Assembly: GCF_015910445.1 (NCBI RefSeq)
Contig: NZ_CP048882.1
Location: 5,639,501-5,703,500 of the forward strand
DNA length: 64,000 nt
Reading direction: 5' to 3'
Source: Streptomyces bathyalis
GTDB taxonomy: Bacteria > Actinomycetota > Actinomycetes > Streptomycetales > Streptomycetaceae
Shown: piece by piece, positions 53,387-63,075 of the stretch
Layout: every line of letters starts with the position of its first letter
Position numbering within the stretch: position 1 is the stretch's first letter
Program-made: the position numbers and the translations under genes
The notes under the pieces: model-generated
The model's input: only the letters and a program-made list of their open reading frames with translations
Database searches by the model: none
What the model was told of the DNA's origin: nothing

Positions 53387-53412
53387 GGCCCGCCGCGAAC
53401 ATGCGGCGGGCC
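53387..53412. terminator. Terminator after the DUF2267 gene
   Basis: A perfect 10-bp stem GGCCCGCCGC/GCGGCGGGCC with a 6-nt loop (GAACAT) lies between the convergent DUF2267 and MmpS-like genes. Confidence 0.75.
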
Positions 53413-53502
53413 CGCGACGTGCTCAGGTGACCGGACTAACGGCCGGGTCGGGGTATCGCTGTTCCGCCGTGACGGGCGGTCGGACCGTGACGAGCGGTCA
53501 GA

Positions 53503-54075
53503 TCAGTTCCAGCCGCCGGGCATGTCGCCGGACAGCTGGGCGTCGCAGATGTTGTATCCGCCCGAGGCGTGGCCCCTTTTCGTCTTGCCGTCGACCGTGA
53601 CGGAGCAGTGGATGTCTCCGCCGCCCTGGAGCTGGGCGTTGACGTGGTACCACAACGCGTCGTCCTTCAGCTTCATGGCCTTGGTCATGGGCAGGCCCTC
53701 GCCCTGGATGGAATCGGAGTCGCTGCCGTAGTTGATGTCGAGGCCGGCGGGTGCGGTGCCCCAGACCTTGAAGACGGCCTTCTCCGCCGCGCCCTTGTCG
53801 GCCCCCGGCTTCGCCTTGGCCGCGTCCTTCGGCTCCTCCTGCGCCTCGCCCTTCGTCTTGTCGTCGGTGTTTCCGGACACCGCGGGCTTCCCCGATCCGC
53901 TGTTGCCGCTCTCGCCGCCGCCCATCACGGCCGAGGCGAGCACGATGAGTATGACCAGGGCGACGATGCCGAAGCATCCGATGCCCAGGAACTTGCCGGT
54001 GGAGGACTTGCGGGGCTGCGGGGCGGGCGGGTACGTCGAGGTGGGGGCGCCCCAGCCGGGCTGCTGTCGGCTCAT
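53503..54075 (-). CDS. MmpS-like membrane-anchored protein
   Basis: The 190-residue protein (ATG 54075) has a short proline-rich cytoplasmic head, one transmembrane helix (FGIVALVILIVLASAV) and an acidic linker. The extracytoplasmic beta-sandwich has YGSDSDSIQGEGLPMTKAM and ends GDIHCSVTVDGKTKRGHASGG, the pattern of MmpS-family/Ig-like domains with a disulfide pair (CSV, CDA). Mycobacterial MmpS proteins support lipid exporters of the RND family; no MmpL partner is in the window. It is transcribed alone. Confidence 0.72.
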   Translation of the reverse strand: MSRQQPGWGAPTSTYPPAPQPRKSSTGKFLGIGCFGIVALVILIVLASAVMGGGESGNSGSGKPAVSGNTDDKTKGEAQEEPKDAAKAKPGADKGAAEKAVFKVWGTAPAGLDINYGSDSDSIQGEGLPMTKAMKLKDDALWYHVNAQLQGGGDIHCSVTVDGKTKRGHASGGYNICDAQLSGDMPGGWN

Positions 54076-54343
54076 CGTCGTGTCTCCGTGAATGTGATGG
54101 AGGAGTGAAGGCGGGGTGGCGATGATGTGACCGGCGAAGTGAGGCGATGGTTGTACGGCGTTCAAGTAATTCTCGTGATGGTTGCTGAACTTGCCGAACT
54201 GGCCGCCACGGCCCAGGCGTTGGAGGTCCCGGCCCGTGCGGGCGACGGGAACCGGGCAGCGTGCCGGCAGCGTCTTCGGAGCGTCTCCGCCGCTGGGTGG
54301 AGGCGCTCCGCCGGGGAACGACCACTCAGAGGGGAATCACGAC

Positions 54344-54949
54344 GTGGGCATCCGCAAGGCACACAGGGCAGGACTTGCCGGGCTGGCCGTCGTCGCGCTG
54401 CTGGCGACGGGTTACGGCACCGCACAAGGCGTCTCCGCCGCTGAGGACGTGCAGGGGGACAGGAGCAGCGCCGATGTACGACACGAGCCGGCCGCGGCGG
54501 CCGCGGACGACGACTACGAGTCGACGCTCGAACTCGGCGACGGCCGCAAGGTCAACGTCCGGCTGGTGAAGGGCACCGGCGTGCAGGAGAGGCACCAGCC
54601 CGCCGGCGGCGGGAAGTGGAGCAAGTGGAAGACGCTCTACAAGACCAAGACGGACCTCTGCCAGGGCGTCGGCCTCGCCGAGCGAGAAGGCACGGTCTCC
54701 CTCATCGCCGACTTCGGCCTCTACTGCTCGGACGGTGAGCCGCCGACCGAGTCGGTCGCCGGGGTGGGCACAGGCGATCTGACCGACTGGGACATCGACA
54801 TCACGAAGGACTTCGACGGCTGGCAGGACACGTCCATCAACGACGACGGCAGCAGGGTCGTCTTCCTCTACGACAGCGACTCCGGTCTCTACACCCTCCG
54901 CTGGGAGCGGAGTGAGGGCTTCTCGGAGATCGACCGCCCGGAGGAGTGA
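54344..54949 (+). CDS. Secreted protein of unknown function
   Basis: GTG 54344 with AGAGGGGAATC upstream gives a 201-residue protein. The signal peptide is hydrophobic (GLAGLAVVALLATGYGTAQG), with a likely cut near VSAAED. The mature region is acidic, with two cysteines (TDLCQGVGL and LYCSDG), and reads DFGLYCSDGEPPTES and later DWDIDITKDFDGWQDTS. No family is recognised. It is divergent from the MmpS-like gene and precedes the GH18 gene. Confidence 0.7.
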   Translation: MGIRKAHRAGLAGLAVVALLATGYGTAQGVSAAEDVQGDRSSADVRHEPAAAAADDDYESTLELGDGRKVNVRLVKGTGVQERHQPAGGGKWSKWKTLYKTKTDLCQGVGLAEREGTVSLIADFGLYCSDGEPPTESVAGVGTGDLTDWDIDITKDFDGWQDTSINDDGSRVVFLYDSDSGLYTLRWERSEGFSEIDRPEE

Positions 54950-55027
54950 CCCCGCATTCCCTCAACGTCCCGTGGACCACGGGAGGTTGAGGCGCGGGCG
55001 GTGCGAGCAGGCGCCCGTACGGGCGCA

Positions 55028-55073
55028 GGACACGCCGGGGCCAGGCTGCTGTGTCCCGGGGCCCGGCGTGTCC
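55028..55073 (+). terminator. Terminator hairpin before the GH18 gene
   Basis: A perfect 12-bp stem GGACACGCCGGG with CCCGGCGTGTCC closes a 22-nt loop. It lies 78 bp after the secreted-protein gene and 47 bp before the GH18 start, and probably ends the former's transcript. Confidence 0.7.
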
Positions 55074-55119
55074 AGCATCTCGGCAGGGGAGGGGCACCGG
55101 CCGAGAGATGAGGGATCGG

Positions 55120-56196
55120 ATGAGAGCACTGACTCGCCTTCGCGCCACCCGCACCACCGGTCCCGGCGGTGGCCGCACCCACCGCCCCGTGACGGTGCGG
55201 GCCGGTCTCGGCCGCGCCCTCGCTGTCGCCGCGCTCGCCCTGGCCATCGCCGGTGCCGCGACTCCCGTCGCTCCCGCTGCGCCACGAGCGGCTGCCGCAC
55301 CGCCGCCGCCCGCCCCGATGGCGGTCGCCCCGTACCTCTCGCTCGGCTGGGGAGACCCGCCGGACCCGGCGAAAGTGATGGAGGAGACGGGCGTGCGCTG
55401 GTTCTCGCTCGCCTTCGTCCTCAGCAGCGGCACATGCGAGCCGCGCTGGGACGGGTACCGGCCGCTGACCGGCGGCGTCGACGAGCGTACGGTCCGGGCC
55501 GTGCGGAAGGCCGGCGGCGACGTCATCCCCTCGTTCGGGGGCGGAGCGGGCCACAAGCTGGAGCAGAGCTGCCCCGACTCGGCGTCGCTCGCGGCCGCGT
55601 ACCAGAAGGTGATCGACGCCTACGACCTCAAGGCGATCGACATCGACATCGAGATGAGCGCCTACCGGAGCGCCCGGGCGCAGCTGAAGATGCTCGGTGC
55701 GCTCGCCGCCGTACAGGAGGCGAACCCCGGACTGGTCACGTACGTCACGCTGCCCAGCTACCGTTCCGGGCCGGACAGTTCGCTCATCGACCGGGCGGCG
55801 CAGGCGGGTGTGGAGCCGGACGCCTGGAGCATCATGCCCTTCTCCTTCGCGCCCTCCGCGAAGGGCGAGGACATGGGACGCATCAGCACCCGCGCGGTGG
55901 ACGGGCTCAGGAACCGGCTGGTGAACGCCTACGGCTACACGGAGACCGAGGCGTACGAGCACAGCGGCGTCTCGTCCATGAACGGGATCACGGGCGAGGG
56001 CGAGACGATCGGCGTCGCGGACTTCCGGACCATCGCCGCCCACGCGCGCGAACACAAGCTGAGCAGGCTCACCTTCTGGTCCGCCAACCGAGACCGGCCC
56101 TGCGGCAGCCGCCCCTACCCGGCGGAGGACTCGTGTTCGGGCGTGCAGCAGAAGCCCTGGGAGTACACCAGGACGCTGGCCCAGTACGGGCGGTGA
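55120..56196 (+). CDS. Secreted GH18-family (chitinase-like) glycoside hydrolase
   Basis: The 358-residue exported protein has an Arg-rich signal sequence (GRALAVAALALAIAGAATPVAPAA) and a TIM-barrel of the GH18 type. The catalytic motif is at about 172-177 (AIDIDIEMS), the D-x-D-x-E signature with the acid Glu. Barrel motifs YLSLGWGD and VIPSFGGG and the terminal LTFWSANRDRPCG are also present. It may hydrolyse chitin or peptidoglycan-like sugars, with the exact specificity unknown. ATG 55120 is chosen because GAGGGATC lies just ahead; ATG 55108 is weaker. Confidence 0.85.
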   Translation: MRALTRLRATRTTGPGGGRTHRPVTVRAGLGRALAVAALALAIAGAATPVAPAAPRAAAAPPPPAPMAVAPYLSLGWGDPPDPAKVMEETGVRWFSLAFVLSSGTCEPRWDGYRPLTGGVDERTVRAVRKAGGDVIPSFGGGAGHKLEQSCPDSASLAAAYQKVIDAYDLKAIDIDIEMSAYRSARAQLKMLGALAAVQEANPGLVTYVTLPSYRSGPDSSLIDRAAQAGVEPDAWSIMPFSFAPSAKGEDMGRISTRAVDGLRNRLVNAYGYTETEAYEHSGVSSMNGITGEGETIGVADFRTIAAHAREHKLSRLTFWSANRDRPCGSRPYPAEDSCSGVQQKPWEYTRTLAQYGR

Positions 56197-56347
56197 ATGC
56201 ATCCCGCCGAGCCGGGACGCGGAATGCGGGTGGTGAACGCGGTCGGTGAACGCGGGCGGTGAACTTCGGCGGTGAACTCCGGTGCGGGGCACGGGCTCTG
56301 AGCGGAGGGCGACCGAGCCGTGGCATGCCCGGAACGGGTTCGTGCCG

Positions 56348-57016
56348 CTAGACGGAGCGCCCGCGCTTCCGAGGCGCCGGATCGTCAGCCGTCCGGCGCA
56401 GCGCGTACGCCGCGAGCGTGCCGAACGTGAACAGCGCCAGCACCGAGACCGCCGTCCCGAGCCAGGTCGCTCCGAGCCAGCGGCCACCGAAGTAGCCGAG
56501 GCCCACGCTGTACGCGGCCCATGTGAGCCCCGCCAGCGCCGACCACGGGACGAACTCCTTCGCGCGCCGGTGTGCGGCCCCCGCGGTGAGGCTCACGAGG
56601 GACCGCCCTGCTGGTGCGAACCGGGCCAGCACCACAAGCGCGCCCCCGCCACCGGCGAGCGCCTGGCCGAGCTTCTCCTGAGCGGCCTTCAGACGGCGCG
56701 AACGGGACAGGGCGCGGTCGAATCGGTCACCGCCCCGCCGGGCCATGCGGTACGCGACGAGGTCGCCGAGCACCGAGGCGGTGGCCGCGCACAGCACCAG
56801 GGCGACGATCTCCGGGAGGTGCGCCGACTCGGCGGCGTCACGTGCGTGGCTGGGCAGGGCCGCTGCATCGGCGGCCGTGCCCGCGACGGCGGTTCCGGCG
56901 GCGACGACGAGGACCCCGCTGGGCAGCAGAGGCACGAAGACGTCGAGCAGCACGGAGGCAGCGATCATGCCGTACAGCCATGGGGATCCGGTCAAAGACC
57001 CCAGGATCTCCAGCAC
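56348..57016 (-). CDS. DedA-family membrane protein
   Basis: The 222-residue protein has five or six hydrophobic segments and the DedA/SNARE-associated features: an early VPLLPSGVLVVAAGT hairpin, VLGDLVAYRMARRGG and RFAPAGRSLVSLTAGAAH with the conserved Arg pair. DedA proteins flip or transport lipid carriers such as undecaprenyl phosphate. An alanine-rich insert of about 20 residues follows the first helix. It is transcribed leftward, convergent with the GH18 gene. Confidence 0.87.
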   Translation of the reverse strand: MLEILGSLTGSPWLYGMIAASVLLDVFVPLLPSGVLVVAAGTAVAGTAADAAALPSHARDAAESAHLPEIVALVLCAATASVLGDLVAYRMARRGGDRFDRALSRSRRLKAAQEKLGQALAGGGGALVVLARFAPAGRSLVSLTAGAAHRRAKEFVPWSALAGLTWAAYSVGLGYFGGRWLGATWLGTAVSVLALFTFGTLAAYALRRTADDPAPRKRGRSV

Positions 57017-57078
57017 CGTTCGTCCCCGTACCTCTCGCGGTCGCTGTGCCGCCCCGTGCGTTCCCGGGCGGGAACGAA

Positions 57079-57094
57079 GTCAGTCAGTCAGTCA
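57079..57094. repeat. GTCA tetranucleotide run
   Basis: Four perfect GTCA copies (16 bp) lie 63 bp upstream of the DedA start. This is a short simple-sequence run of possible slippage, and its functional effect is unknown. Confidence 0.7.
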
Positions 57095-57233
57095 AATCAA
57101 GGTCGCTCCAGCGTACGCCCGTGGGTGACGCGGGGGACGGCTGGGACGTGCGGGATCGATCTCGGTCCTGTCTCAGCGGGATAACGGATATTCAGGGCCG
57201 GGGACCCCCGCTGGGCCGCTCCTTGGCGGAAGG

Positions 57234-59105
<1,872 letters not shown>

Positions 59106-59169
59106 GGAGTTCTCCCTCCGTCGTCCCGCACGGTACGGAACGACCAGGGCAACCGGCGAGTTTCCTGCA

Positions 59170-59646
59170 GCGAGAGCACCGCCCTTTCTTTTGGAGCACC
59201 GCTGTTCCGGCGCGAGAGCGGTGCTCTTGGTAGGACAGGTGCTCCGTTCCGAGAGCGGTGCTCGCGGGTGTGAGCGGTGCACGTGCCGGTGCCGGAGTCC
59301 CGGTGTTCCGACGCGAGAGCGGTGCTCGCGGGTGCGGGCGGTGGCCCCAGCCCTCTGCCTAGGTCCCGCGGCGGGCGTTCTCGGGTGGGGCGCGCGCTCC
59401 GTTCCGAGAGCGGTGCTCGCGAATGTGGCCCTTGCGCGCCGACGGGGAGGCCCCCGCCGCCCCAGGGTCGAACGCCCATGCTCCGAAGGGAGAGCGGTGC
59501 TCACCGTCACATACGGGACTCGCGCTCTGCTTGGAGAGCGGTGCTCCACGTCGAAGAGCGGTGCTCCACGAAATCGGGGAGGGGTTGCTCCACGCCGATG
59601 CGCGTAGAGCAGTGCGGCAGCCGATCCATGACGAGAGCACTGCTCA
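59170..59646. repeat. Interspersed GAGAGCGGTGCTC repeat family
   Basis: At least seven copies of (G)AGAGCGGTGCTC lie at 59213, 59251, 59315, 59406, 59491, 59534 and 59555 (approximate starts), with variants (GAGAGCACTGCTC at 59633, GAGCACCGCTG at 59193 and reversed forms). Each copy is a small hairpin GAGC-GGT-GCTC. Several are preceded by TTCC or CCGA and followed by CGCG or CACG. Spacing is irregular (20-100 bp), so this is not a CRISPR array. Confidence 0.9.
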
Positions 59647-59699
59647 CTGAAGCGCACCGAACCCGCGCCGCCCGCCCGCCCGCAACCCGCCGTCGCAGA

Positions 59700-59977
59700 C
59701 CCGGAGCCCGGAGCCCGGCGCCCGGAGCCCGGGGTCGAACCCGGAAGCCGGAGCCTGGAGCCGAGCCCGGAACCCGGAACCTGGAGCCGAGCCCAGAGCC
59801 CGGAGCCCGAACCCAGAGCCCGGGTCGAGCCCGGAACCCGGAGCCCGGGGCCGAACCCGGAGCCCGGAGCCCGGAACCCGGAGCCCGGAACCCGAACCCA
59901 GAGCCCGGAACCCGGGCCGAACCCAGGGGCCGAACCCGGAGCCCGGAGCCCGGAACCCGGAACCCGGAACCCGGAGC
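59700..59977. repeat. Degenerate tandem array of CCCGGAG/CCCGGAA
   Basis: About 40 imperfect copies of a 7-bp unit (CCCGGAG, CCCGGAA and variants with CCCAGAG or CCCGGGG) form a 278-bp low-complexity block. No frame is a plausible protein. It lies between the hairpin-repeat family and the HNH terminator. Confidence 0.9.
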
Positions 59978-60033
59978 GTGCCCCGAACCGGCACGCGTTC
60001 CAACCGCCTCAGCCTCCGCACCGGCCCCGCACG

Positions 60034-60105
60034 AAAAAAGAAGAGCACTGCTCCGGAATTGCCCTGATCCCTCGCGTGGAGAGGTGCATTCCGGAGCAGT
60101 GCTCT
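60034..60105 (-). terminator. Rho-independent terminator of the HNH nuclease gene
   Basis: An 18-bp perfect stem (AGAGCACTGCTCCGGAAT at 60042-60059 with its complement at 60088-60105, 28-nt loop) is followed, on the minus strand, by CTTCTTTTTTCGT. This is one of the few classical U-tract terminators in this window. Its stem core GAGCACTGCTC is a variant of the neighbouring interspersed repeat. Confidence 0.85.
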
Positions 60106-60169
60106 GCGTTGTGACCCGTGTTCCGAGCCGAGGGGCGCCCGTGCCCCGGCTAGCCGGAAACGGCAGAAC

Positions 60170-60841
60170 TCAGCACTTGCCGAGAGCCTCGGTGAGTGCG
60201 CTCTTCTCGGCCGAGTCCGCGGTCAGTTCGTAGGTGCTCTTCACCCAGATCCACATCCGGGCGTAGGTGCAGTGGAAGTCGTCCTTCGGGGGCATCCACT
60301 CGGCCGGGTCCTGATCGCTCTTCGTCTGGTTCACGTTGTCCGTGACAGCGAGGAGCTGCGAGATCTTCATGTCGTTGGCGAGCTGCTCACGCTTGTCCTG
60401 CGTCCAGTCGCTGGCGCCCGAGGTCCAGGATTCGGCGAGCGGCACCATGTGGTCGATGTCGACGTCCGAGGGGTCGGTCCACTTGCCGTCGTCGTACGGG
60501 CTGGTCCAGGAGCCACTGCTCGGGTAGCAGTCGCTGCCGGTCTCCACGCCCTCGCCGTCACGCTTGAGTACGGCTTCCCGGGTGTCGCATCCGTCGCCCT
60601 GGTCGCTCCAGTGCGGGAACTTCTCGCGGTCGTAGCCATCCATGGAGCCTTCTGCCTGCTCCTTCAGCCCGTCCAGCATGGTCTTCGCCTCGGAGGCGCT
60701 GGGCGGGGCGGGCGGCTCGGCCTGGGCCGTCGAGATCCCGCTCGTGAACAGCAGCAGCCCGGCGCAGGGCGCGGCGAGCGCGGCGATGATGACCGATTTG
60801 CGGCGACGCGCGTAGAGCTCGGTGCGTATGCGCTTCTGCAT
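60170..60841 (-). CDS. Secreted HNH-family nuclease
   Basis: This 223-residue protein has an N-terminal signal peptide (KSVIIAALAAPCAGLLLFTSGISTAQA, cleavage after AQA) and an HNH/DUF1524-like domain. The catalytic motif is DIDHMVPLAESW, followed by LANDMKISQLLAVTDNVNQTKSD and ending in a cysteine-containing WMPPKDDFHCTYARMW region. ATG 60841 has GAGGGAG upstream, whereas the frame extends further without support. It would act on extracellular nucleic acid, perhaps for nutrient scavenging. Confidence 0.87.
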   Translation of the reverse strand: MQKRIRTELYARRRKSVIIAALAAPCAGLLLFTSGISTAQAEPPAPPSASEAKTMLDGLKEQAEGSMDGYDREKFPHWSDQGDGCDTREAVLKRDGEGVETGSDCYPSSGSWTSPYDDGKWTDPSDVDIDHMVPLAESWTSGASDWTQDKREQLANDMKISQLLAVTDNVNQTKSDQDPAEWMPPKDDFHCTYARMWIWVKSTYELTADSAEKSALTEALGKC

Positions 60842-61139
60842 ACGAACTCCCTCGGTGTGGGGGGATATTGCAAGGCGTGCAGCCCGTGTTGGACTGATGT
60901 TGCCGACGACACGTTGCCGGAAGGCAGGCATCAGGTAACAGCGTGACGACGTGTTCACGTCACATCAAGGCCTTGGTCACAATCCGCTGACGGAACGTCC
61001 AACACCCGCCCCGCAGACTTCACTTATCGCCTCCCACCTGCCCCTCCGGTACATCACGCCCGCCTCGTACATGACGCACAATCCGTCCCGCCGGAGCCTC
61101 CACCGGAGCCCTGCCGGACCGCCCGCAAGGGGGTCTCCC

Positions 61140-61934
61140 ATGCCGCTCGCCGCCGAAGCACTGCTCCCCGTCGGCCACACGCTCGGCGTCGTGCTGGCCG
61201 TCCTGCTGCTGGCCGCGGTCGCCGTGGCCTCTCTCGCGCGCCTCGCCCAAGACGACGGCCGCTCCTACGCCCGGTCCGTCCTCACCGCCGGTCTCCGCGC
61301 CGCCGCTCAACTCGCCGCCGTCTCCGCGGTGATCGGCTGGGTCGTGGGCGCCGTGCCCTCGTTGCTGGCCTTCGTGGCGCTGATGCTGGCGGTGGCGATA
61401 CGTACCGCGGGGCGGCGCATCACCCCCAACAGCACCTGGTGGTGGGCCGCCGCCCCCATCACCGCGGGGGTGCTGCCCGTGCTGGCGGTGCTGCTCGTCA
61501 CGGGGCTCGTGCCGTTGCGCGGGATCGTGCTCGTTCCCGTCGCCGGCATCCTGACGGGCGGCGCGCTCACGGCGACCGTTCTGGCGGGACGGCGCGCACT
61601 CGAGGAGCTCGAGACCCGCAACGGTGAGGTGGAGGCGGCCCTCGCGCTCGGCCTGCCGCTGCGCGAGGCCCGGCTGGAGATAGCGCGCCCTGCCGCTGCC
61701 GGGGCGCTGCTGCCCGGACTCGACCAGACCCGGACCGTGGGCCTCGTCACCCTTCCCGGTGCCTTCGTGGGCATGCTGCTCGGCGGAGCCTCGCCCCTGA
61801 TGGCGGGTGCGGTGCAGCTGTTCGTGCTCGTCGCTCTGCTGCTGGTGCAGGTGGTCGCCGTGGCTGCCGTCCTGGAGCTCGTCGCCTTCGGACGTATGCA
61901 TCGTCTAGCCTTGCTCCCTGCAGAAGGGGAGTAG
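61140..61934 (+). CDS. FetB/UPF0014-family ABC permease
   Basis: The 264-residue integral membrane protein has seven or so hydrophobic helices. The cytoplasmic loop after the fourth helix has RNGEVEAALALGLPLREARLE and FVGMLLGGASPLMAG, the signature of the UPF0014 permease family linked to iron export (FetB). No FetA-type ATPase gene lies beside it. ATG 61140 follows AAGGGGG. Its last codons, GAA GGG GAG TAG, coincide with the 5' GGGGAGTAG of the riboswitch. Confidence 0.82.
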   Translation: MPLAAEALLPVGHTLGVVLAVLLLAAVAVASLARLAQDDGRSYARSVLTAGLRAAAQLAAVSAVIGWVVGAVPSLLAFVALMLAVAIRTAGRRITPNSTWWWAAAPITAGVLPVLAVLLVTGLVPLRGIVLVPVAGILTGGALTATVLAGRRALEELETRNGEVEAALALGLPLREARLEIARPAAAGALLPGLDQTRTVGLVTLPGAFVGMLLGGASPLMAGAVQLFVLVALLLVQVVAVAAVLELVAFGRMHRLALLPAEGE

Positions 61935-62096
61935 CTCTTCGCCGGACCGTCGACATACTGGGCGGACCTCCGGTCTGCGGCCTCCGTCTCCGTGACGGTG
62001 CGCCCTGCCGTACGTCCCGCCCCGGCGCCCGGAGCGCGGCATCCCGGACAGCCGGCTGACAGCCGGTCCGGGTCTGCGGCGCCAGCGAGACCTTCG
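61922..62096 (+). promoter_or_regulatory. yybP-ykoY (manganese) riboswitch
   Basis: The conserved features are present in order: AGAAGGGGAGTAGC at the 5' end, a GTCGACATACTG-type internal block (61950-61960) and GCCAGCGAGACCTTC at the 3' end (CCTTC 62091-62095 pairs with GAAGG 61923-61927 as P1). A CCGGCT/AGCCGG hairpin lies in the middle. Downstream (62102-62126) CAGCGTC/GACGCTG and a GC-rich hairpin before GGAGGACC form a likely expression platform for the next gene. Mn2+ control of TMEM165/GDT1-like exporters is established for this motif. Confidence 0.85.
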
Positions 62097-62181
62097 GCCT
62101 AGCAGCGTCAGTCATGTACGACGCTGCCGTGCCGAAGCGTGCTCCGCTCCGGGACGGCAGCCCTTCCCGGAGGACCGATCA

Positions 62182-62769
62182 GTGATCAGCCTTTCCGTCG
62201 CAGCCGTCGTCTTCGGCGTCGTCTTCCTCGCAGAACTGCCCGACAAGACAGCCCTCGCGGGGCTGATGCTGGGGACGCGCTACCGCGCCTCGTACGTCTT
62301 CGCGGGCGTCGCCGCCGCCTTCGTCCTGCACGTCGTTCTCGCTGTGGCGGCCGGCAGCGTACTGACGCTGCTTCCGCACCGCATCGTCCAGGCCGTGGTC
62401 GGTGTGCTCTTCCTCGCCGGGGCCGCGGTGCTGCTGCTGAAGAAGGACGAAGGGGAGGGGGAGGAGCAGGCCAGGACCCCGGCAGGCCAGTCCTTCTGGA
62501 AGGTGGCCTCCAGCGGCTTCATGCTCATCCTGGTCGCGGAGTTCGGAGACCTGACCCAGATCATGACCGCCAACCTCGCGGCCCGCTACGACGACCCCGT
62601 CTCGGTCGGCCTCGGCGCCGTGCTCGCGCTGTGGTCGGTGGCGGCGATCGGCATCCTCGGCGGCCGTACGCTCATGCGCTTCGTGCCACTGCGGTGGATC
62701 ACCAGGGTCGCCGCACTGGTCATGATCGGTCTTGCCGCCTTCAGCCTGTACGAGGCCGTGGCGCCGTGA
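62182..62769 (+). CDS. TMEM165/GDT1-family cation transporter
   Basis: The 195-residue membrane protein has six hydrophobic helices and two copies of the family signature E-x-x-D-(K/L)-T: FLAELPDKTALAG in helix 1 and LVAEFGDLTQIMTA in helix 4. These bind Mn2+/Ca2+. The family is controlled by yybP-ykoY riboswitches in several bacteria, and one lies directly upstream here. GTG 62182 with GGAGGACCGATCA ahead is the start. It is expected to export Mn2+ when the metal is abundant. Confidence 0.9.
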   Translation: MISLSVAAVVFGVVFLAELPDKTALAGLMLGTRYRASYVFAGVAAAFVLHVVLAVAAGSVLTLLPHRIVQAVVGVLFLAGAAVLLLKKDEGEGEEQARTPAGQSFWKVASSGFMLILVAEFGDLTQIMTANLAARYDDPVSVGLGAVLALWSVAAIGILGGRTLMRFVPLRWITRVAALVMIGLAAFSLYEAVAP

Positions 62770-63075
62770 CGGAGACCGCGACCGGACGCAGCGACGAGGC
62801 GCCGTGACGAGGCGCCGTGACGGGACGCCGGTTCGGGACGCCGCACGGCCTGATCGCCGAGCGGCCTTCCCCGGCGGCGTGAGCCTCTGCGCCGGACTTC
62901 CTCCTCCTGATGATGCGCCCGGTGAGCGGTGCCTTACTCTGATGCCCCTCGCGTCACCGCGATGTTTCCCGCTCTCCTCCGACTCGGCAGGCCGAAGCGG
63001 CAGTTGAGCGGTGAGGCGCCGGGCGGAACCGGGCCCGGACCAGAACCGGACCACGAATCGAAGACGGGGGAACCT
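62770..63075. other. Intergenic region
   Basis: No gene is seen in this 306-bp stretch. A short direct repeat of GACGAGGCGCCGT (near 62795-62822) sits 25 bp after the transporter gene. The lipoprotein promoter must lie here, but no consensus pair is obvious. Confidence 0.4.

Larger units (their letters stand above)
59106..60169. other. 1-kb noncoding region dominated by repeats
   Basis: No gene is supported between the PhoD-like and HNH genes. The region holds the interspersed repeats, the CCCGGAG tandem array and a terminator, listed separately. Open frames through the arrays encode only Pro/Glu/Arg/Gly repetition. Confidence 0.8.

Noticed and set aside
59170..59660. Possible CRISPR array
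   Set aside because: Copies are only 12-13 bp, spacing is irregular (20-100 bp), repeats occur in both orientations, and no cas genes are near.
59277..60233. 318-codon frame through the CCCGGAG array
   Set aside because: Encodes only repetitive Pro/Glu/Arg/Gly sequence in a low-complexity block, starts inside hairpin repeats and has no ribosome site.
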